A stretch of 20,098 nucleotides of DNA from Saprospiraceae bacterium (GTDB lineage Bacteria; Bacteroidota; Bacteroidia; Chitinophagales; Saprospiraceae), in contig JADJGA010000013.1 of assembly GCA_016708265.1 (NCBI GenBank), positions 1 to 20,098 of the forward strand. The letters run 5' to 3'. Under the pieces are notes generated by a model that was not told the DNA's origin, did no database searches, and worked only from the letters and a program-made list of their open reading frames with translations. Shown here piece after piece: positions 16,680 through 20,098 of the stretch; positions within the stretch are counted from its first letter, which is position 1; each line of letters opens with the position of its first letter. Position numbers and translations under genes: made by a program.

Positions 16680-18170
16680 ATGGGACTAAAATCATTTGTG
16701 ATCAGAATAGCAGCATCATTCATTGCACATAAAATTCAAAGTGATAAAAAGAACGCTTTGAAGGATCAGAATAGCTTGATGAAGCTACTCGTTTCAAAGG
16801 CAAAAAATACAGTATTCGGGATTGAACATTCATTTTCTGAAATACATAATTACGAAGACTTTAAGAGAAATATTCCTGTCAGGGATTATGAGGATTACCG
16901 GCATTATATCGATGAGATCATAAATGGTAAAAAAGATATACTCTGGCCCGGAGTGCCCAAATATTTTGCCAAAACTTCAGGTACAACCAGCGGGGTAAAG
17001 TACATACCTATTACAAAAGACAGCATGCCGAACCACCTCAATACTGCCCGGGCTGCACTGATGAATTACTTTCATCTTAAAAAAAATGCACGCATTTTTG
17101 ATGGTAAGGTAATATTCCTGTCAGGCTCACCGGTTCTGGATATGAAAGGGTTTAGTTCCTGCAGGAAGGCTTTCCGGCATAGTTTATCATGAAATACCGT
17201 TTTGGGTAAAATCAAGTCAGCTTCCTTCCTGGGATACAAACTGTACAGAAGACTGGGAAAAAAAAGTCGAAAAAATTGTTGAAGAGACCCGAAATGAAGA
17301 TCTCAGGCTTATAAGCGGAATTCCACCCTGGGTGCAGATGTATTTTGAAAAATTGCTTTCAGTAACCGGAAAAAAAACAGTAAAGGAAGTTTTCCAAACC
17401 AGGTCTTTTATTTATGGCAGGAGTAAATTACGAACCATACAGAACCAAACTCAGGAATTGACCGGTGCTGACATCGATACTCCGGAAACTTATCCTGCCT
17501 CCGAGGATTTTTGCCTGGCAGGACGAGCCAGGTGATGATGGCTTGTTGCTGAATACAAATTCCGGAATTTTTTTATGAATTTTACCCGCAGATAAGATGC
17601 AAAATCAGGAAGAACACAGAATTATGCTGGATTCTGTAAGACAGATGTGATTATGCACTGATAGTCAACAACAATGCCGGCCTGGGGGATACATAATAGG
17701 GGATATTGTCCGCTTCAAAAGTATAAAACCTTATAAGATTTTGGTGACAGGCAGAGTCGATCATTACATTTCAGCTTTTGGAGAACATGTGATCAGTAAA
17801 GAAGTGGAAGAGGCTATGACAATAACAGCATCAAAATTCAAATGCAGCATCGTGGAATTTACAGTTGCACCGCAGATCAATCCTCCTGATAATTCTGAAC
17901 CGTATCACGAATGGTTTGTAGAATTCGGCGAACTACCCGGAGATTTAACCGGGTTCTCACGAAGCCTGAATGAAGAAATGTGCAGACAAAATATCTATTA
18001 CAATGACCTGATCAAAGGCAAAGTTCTGCAAAAGCTTAAAATCGGGGTATTAGGGAAAAAAATGCATTCCGGATTATATGAAATCAATTGGTAAACTTGG
18101 TGGACAGAATAAAGTTCCCAGATTAAGCAACGACCGGAAAATAGCTGATGCCTTGAGTAAAGTATCTTAA
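16680..18170 (+). pseudogene. GH3-like acyl-adenylate/amide synthetase family protein, many frameshifts
   Basis: The repaired length of about 497 residues is normal for bacterial GH3-family proteins, which are related to plant GH3 adenylating enzymes. The start is ATG 16680 (MGLKSFVIRIAASFIAHK). The nucleotide-binding motif FAKTSGTTSGVKYIPITKDS is intact. The line breaks near 17150, and the chain continues as VPAGRLSGIVYHEIPFWVK in another frame. It breaks repeatedly from 17395 to 17690, with recognisable pieces GVNYEPYRTKLR, ELTGADIDTPETYPASE, EPGDDGLLLNTNSGIF and YALIVNNNAGL. It then resumes as FGEHVISKEVEEAM, breaks again near 18093, and ends as LGGQNKVPRLSNDRKIADAL with TAA at 18168-18170. 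Open pieces are 16656-17192, 17332-17535 and 17741-18094. Its substrate is unknown; bacterial members may activate carboxylic acids. Confidence 0.8.
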
Positions 18171-18572
18171 CCGCATTCAGATAATGATTAGCACCGGACA
18201 TGATCAGGCACATAATAGAGAGTTATAATATAAATAAAGGGTTATTCTGAAGTAAAATCGCAGGAAAGAAATTGATTATGCAACATTTTACGACTTAGCG
18301 CCTTTGCGTGAGATTAACAATTATGGATAATACAGGAGCAGTCAAAGGAAGGAATAACATTGAATAAAGTCTCAGAGTTTTGATTTCAAGTATGTAATCA
18401 GCGATTTTTTTTTAAAAATATGGCCTTCATCGCTGTTCTATTATTTTCATCTCCTTTATAATCAGGCCTCAAATTGAACAGATTTAAACCCGTTTTATAA
18501 TAAAGCCTGCAACTCAGATTAAGGATCATTCGTAAGGTGCAGGGTCGTTGCCATTGATTTTTATTAACAGGT
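18171..18572. other. Gene-free stretch between convergent genes
   Basis: No coding region was recognised in these 402 bp. It contains GCCTTTGCGTGA at 18300-18311, identical to 4975-4986, within CGACTTAGCGCCTTTGCGTGAG, a word of a dispersed repeat family. CAGCGAT (18399-18405) and ATCGCTG (18429-18435) could pair across a 23-base loop. That loop is long, so termination is doubtful. The rest looks unremarkable, though it could include decayed sequence. Confidence 0.6.
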
Positions 18573-18914
18573 CTATTTATCGATATTCTTTGTCAAGAAA
18601 AAACCTATAAGCAGACCGAGACCGCTGACCAGGAAGACAGAAGCAGGATATGCAGCATCTCCCATCACTGTAAATTTTTCAAGAACACTTCCAATAATTA
18701 TTCCCAGTCCAACACCCATAGATATAAGAGAAAGATTCAGGATCAAAATCTTCCACACCGGAGTTGTGCTTGGAGTTTTGGGAGTAAAGAAAATGCTCGC
18801 ATCGATGCCTTTATCTATCAGGGCCATACGCTCCTTGTGCCTGGTTGAAAAATAAAGATAGACTATGCCAAAAATTACTATAAAGAAACTCATTGAAACT
18901 AATACACCTTCCAT
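18573..18914 (-). CDS. DUF6249-type small membrane protein
   Basis: The 113-residue protein has an N-terminal helix (LVSMSFFIVIFGIVYLYF), a short conserved basic turn STRHKERMALIDKG, and two more helices (ILNLSLISMGVGLGIIIGSV and PASVFLVSGLGLLIGFFL). The HKERMALI(D/E)KG turn is typical of the DUF6249 family found beside ECF sigma factors in Bacteroidota. It is divergent from the sigma gene and shares a 127-bp region with it. A role in membrane sensing linked to the sigma factor is inference from neighbourhood. Confidence 0.8.
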   Translation of the reverse strand: MEGVLVSMSFFIVIFGIVYLYFSTRHKERMALIDKGIDASIFFTPKTPSTTPVWKILILNLSLISMGVGLGIIIGSVLEKFTVMGDAAYPASVFLVSGLGLLIGFFLTKNIDK

Positions 18915-18975
18915 TTTTTGATTTTTTTATTGTGAATAATTAAATTTACAGGTTTGACACCTCAATCTCAGGTTT

Positions 18976-19012
18976 GGTTACAAAAAAATAATAATTTTAC
19001 AAAATTGTAACC
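18976..19012. promoter_or_regulatory. Inverted half-site cluster upstream of the sigma factor
   Basis: GGTTACAA at 18976-18983 is matched by TTGTAACC at 19005-19012 as an eight-base inverted repeat. A second, tighter inverted repeat, TTACAAAATTGTAA (18997-19010), shares the right arm. The two left arms start about 20 bp apart, two helical turns. The cluster lies 29 bases before the sigma ATG and in the divergent region, so it is a good operator or regulator-binding candidate. CAGGTTTG also occurs twice 20 bp apart (18949-18956, 18969-18976). Confidence 0.5.
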
Positions 19013-19041
19013 ACAGCACACTTTTACTTGTCTAAATAACG

Positions 19042-19617
19042 ATGGGATCGACGGAAGATATAATACTGATAGAAAAGACCCTCAGCGGTGATCTTAATTC
19101 TTTTGAACAGATAGTCAGAAAGTATAACTCCATTGTATTCACCCTTGCTCTGAGGATACTTAAAAACAGGGAAGAAGCTGAGGAGACAGCTCAGGATGTT
19201 TTTCTGAAGGCTTTTAAATCGCTGAGATCTTTTAACAGCAAGTCGAAATTTTCAACCTGGATATACAGGATAGCATATAATGAGTCTGTCAACAGGTTGA
19301 GATCGCAGAAGAAATACAGCGAAACTAACGGGAAGCAATGAAAACCTGCAGATCGGTTTTATGACTCCCGGACTGAACATGACAGAAGATGAAAAAATTA
19401 TCCCTCGATTCGCTCCTCATATTGCCGGAAACCGAAAGAATAATCATAACTTTGTATTATGAAGATATGCCGGTGAAGGAAATAGCAGAGATAACAGGCA
19501 TGACTGGAATCAAATGTAAAAGTCAGGCTTTTCAGAAGCAGGCAAAAACTTTATGATGAGCTGAAAGGAAAACTGGAATATGAAAGCAGTAAAGAATATG
19601 AACTCAAATATCGATAA
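19042..19617 (+). CDS. ECF-type RNA polymerase sigma factor (three frameshifts)
   Basis: Residues 1-93 give the sigma-2 region: FEQIVRKYNSIVFTLALRIL, EAEETAQDVFLKAFKSLRSF and FSTWIYRIAYNESVNRLR (regions 2.1 to 2.4). After the shift at GGG 19330-19332 the chain continues SNENLQIGFMTPGLNM. A one-base loss in A6 at 19392-19397 leads to LSLDSLLILPETERIIITLYYEDMPVKEIAEITG, the sigma-4 region with its helix-turn-helix. An extra A in 19512-19514 precedes VKVRLFRSRQKLYDELKGK, and the end is TAA at 19615-19617. It would direct RNA polymerase to a stress or envelope regulon. All three breaks are one-base homopolymer changes, so the gene may well be intact in the genome. It overlaps the next gene by 38 bases. 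Confidence 0.8.
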
Positions 19618-20008
19618 TTCAGCAGACAAACTGCTGAAAAAGGCTATCAGGGCTATTACTCCCGACAGTCCCGGTGAAGGATTTGTGCTGGCTTTGATGC
19701 AGAAAGTACATCAGACAGAACTACAGCCTGCCAGGAAAGCAGAACCTCTGATCTCATGGAAGGGATGGATTTTTATCGGTCTGATATCAGCAGTCATGTT
19801 TTCTATGGTTATATTCACTGATGCCTCAGGATTTAGATTTGATATGATCCGTGATTATTACCATAACTTTGCTGCAAATTATTTATCCATATTTCTATCG
19901 CGTTTCTTTGTTGCAGGCATGGTGATCCTTGCTTTGCTTTTCATCGTACAGGTAAGGCTGGTTACCTGGAGGTACGACAGGATGCAGAATTCAGGACATG
20001 AAAGTTGA
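19580..20008 (+). CDS. Small two-helix membrane protein downstream of the sigma factor
   Basis: The 142-residue protein is not recognised. Residues 1-55 are soluble and charged (MKAVKNMNSNIDNSADKLL). Two hydrophobic helices follow, WIFIGLISAVMFSMVIFT and FFVAGMVILALLFIVQVRL, with a soluble link around DYYHNFAANYLS and a short cytoplasmic tail. Its start lies within the end of the sigma gene, implying coupled translation, and small membrane proteins in this position often restrain the sigma factor. There is no zinc-binding anti-sigma motif, so an anti-sigma role is inference only. ATG 19598 is an alternative start. Confidence 0.6.
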   Translation: MKAVKNMNSNIDNSADKLLKKAIRAITPDSPGEGFVLALMQKVHQTELQPARKAEPLISWKGWIFIGLISAVMFSMVIFTDASGFRFDMIRDYYHNFAANYLSIFLSRFFVAGMVILALLFIVQVRLVTWRYDRMQNSGHES

Positions 20009-20098
20009 CATCACAGGTAATCAAGCGGACTTTTGATTTTCCATATTGATATATCAGTGATATGAGTATATATCTCGGTGGTTTTATCTGATCACAAC

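Noticed and set aside
18399..18435. CAGCGAT/ATCGCTG hairpin as a terminator
   Set aside because: The 23-base loop and lack of a GC-rich stem make it weak, so it was only noted in the gene-free stretch.
1..20098. tRNA, rRNA, CRISPR or insertion sequence
   Set aside because: No cloverleaf, ribosomal core, regularly spaced repeats or transposase was seen by reading both strands, although a search tool would be more sensitive.

Overview
The window looks like a piece of an AT-rich Bacteroidota (Bacteroidetes) chromosome, probably from an anaerobic or facultative member. Four things point there: candidate promoters of the TAnnTTTG type, starts mostly without clear Shine-Dalgarno sequences, families typical of the phylum (DUF6249, a bacterial GH3-like adenylase, SOUL and tocopherol-cyclase-like proteins), and junctions packed with short AT-rich repeat words. 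No tRNA, rRNA, CRISPR array or insertion sequence was recognised.

Bases 1-11,700 hold most of an anaerobic purine/urate catabolic island of the yge/ssnA/hydA/xdh type known from E. coli and gut anaerobes. On the + strand are a fold-type II PLP lyase (5' end outside the window), a threonine-synthase-like PLP enzyme, a fused Fe-S/molybdenum hydroxylase of the selenium-linked XdhD family, a small toxin-antitoxin pair, an SsnA-type aminohydrolase, a membrane/acetyltransferase-like protein, and a D-hydantoinase/dihydropyrimidinase. Convergent to them on the - strand are ygeY (M20 peptidase-like) and ygeW (carbamoyltransferase-like), read as ygeY-ygeW. Together they suggest purine hydroxylation, deamination and ring opening, then carbamoyl transfer and release of ammonia from a diaminopropionate-type intermediate. 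No YgfK homologue and no complete YgeX homologue is visible. The two PLP enzymes may take the YgeX place.

Bases 11,900-16,500 hold a GNAT acetyltransferase overlapping a DUF393 protein, a membrane-anchored SOUL protein, an exported tocopherol-cyclase-like protein, and an ABC-2-like permease joined to its ATPase. Bases 16,680-18,170 carry a badly interrupted GH3-like adenylase behind a good promoter. The right end has a DUF6249 membrane protein divergent from an ECF sigma factor that overlaps a small membrane protein. The region between the divergent genes contains an unusual set of inverted half-sites.

About half the genes are interrupted. Most breaks are single-base shifts in A, T or G runs, and the conserved protein continues at once in another frame. 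That pattern suggests a noisy consensus sequence. Two in-frame stops (toxin, hydantoinase), two internal losses in ssnA and a cluster of breaks in the GH3 gene are not homopolymer slips and could be real decay. Raw-read evidence is needed to separate these.
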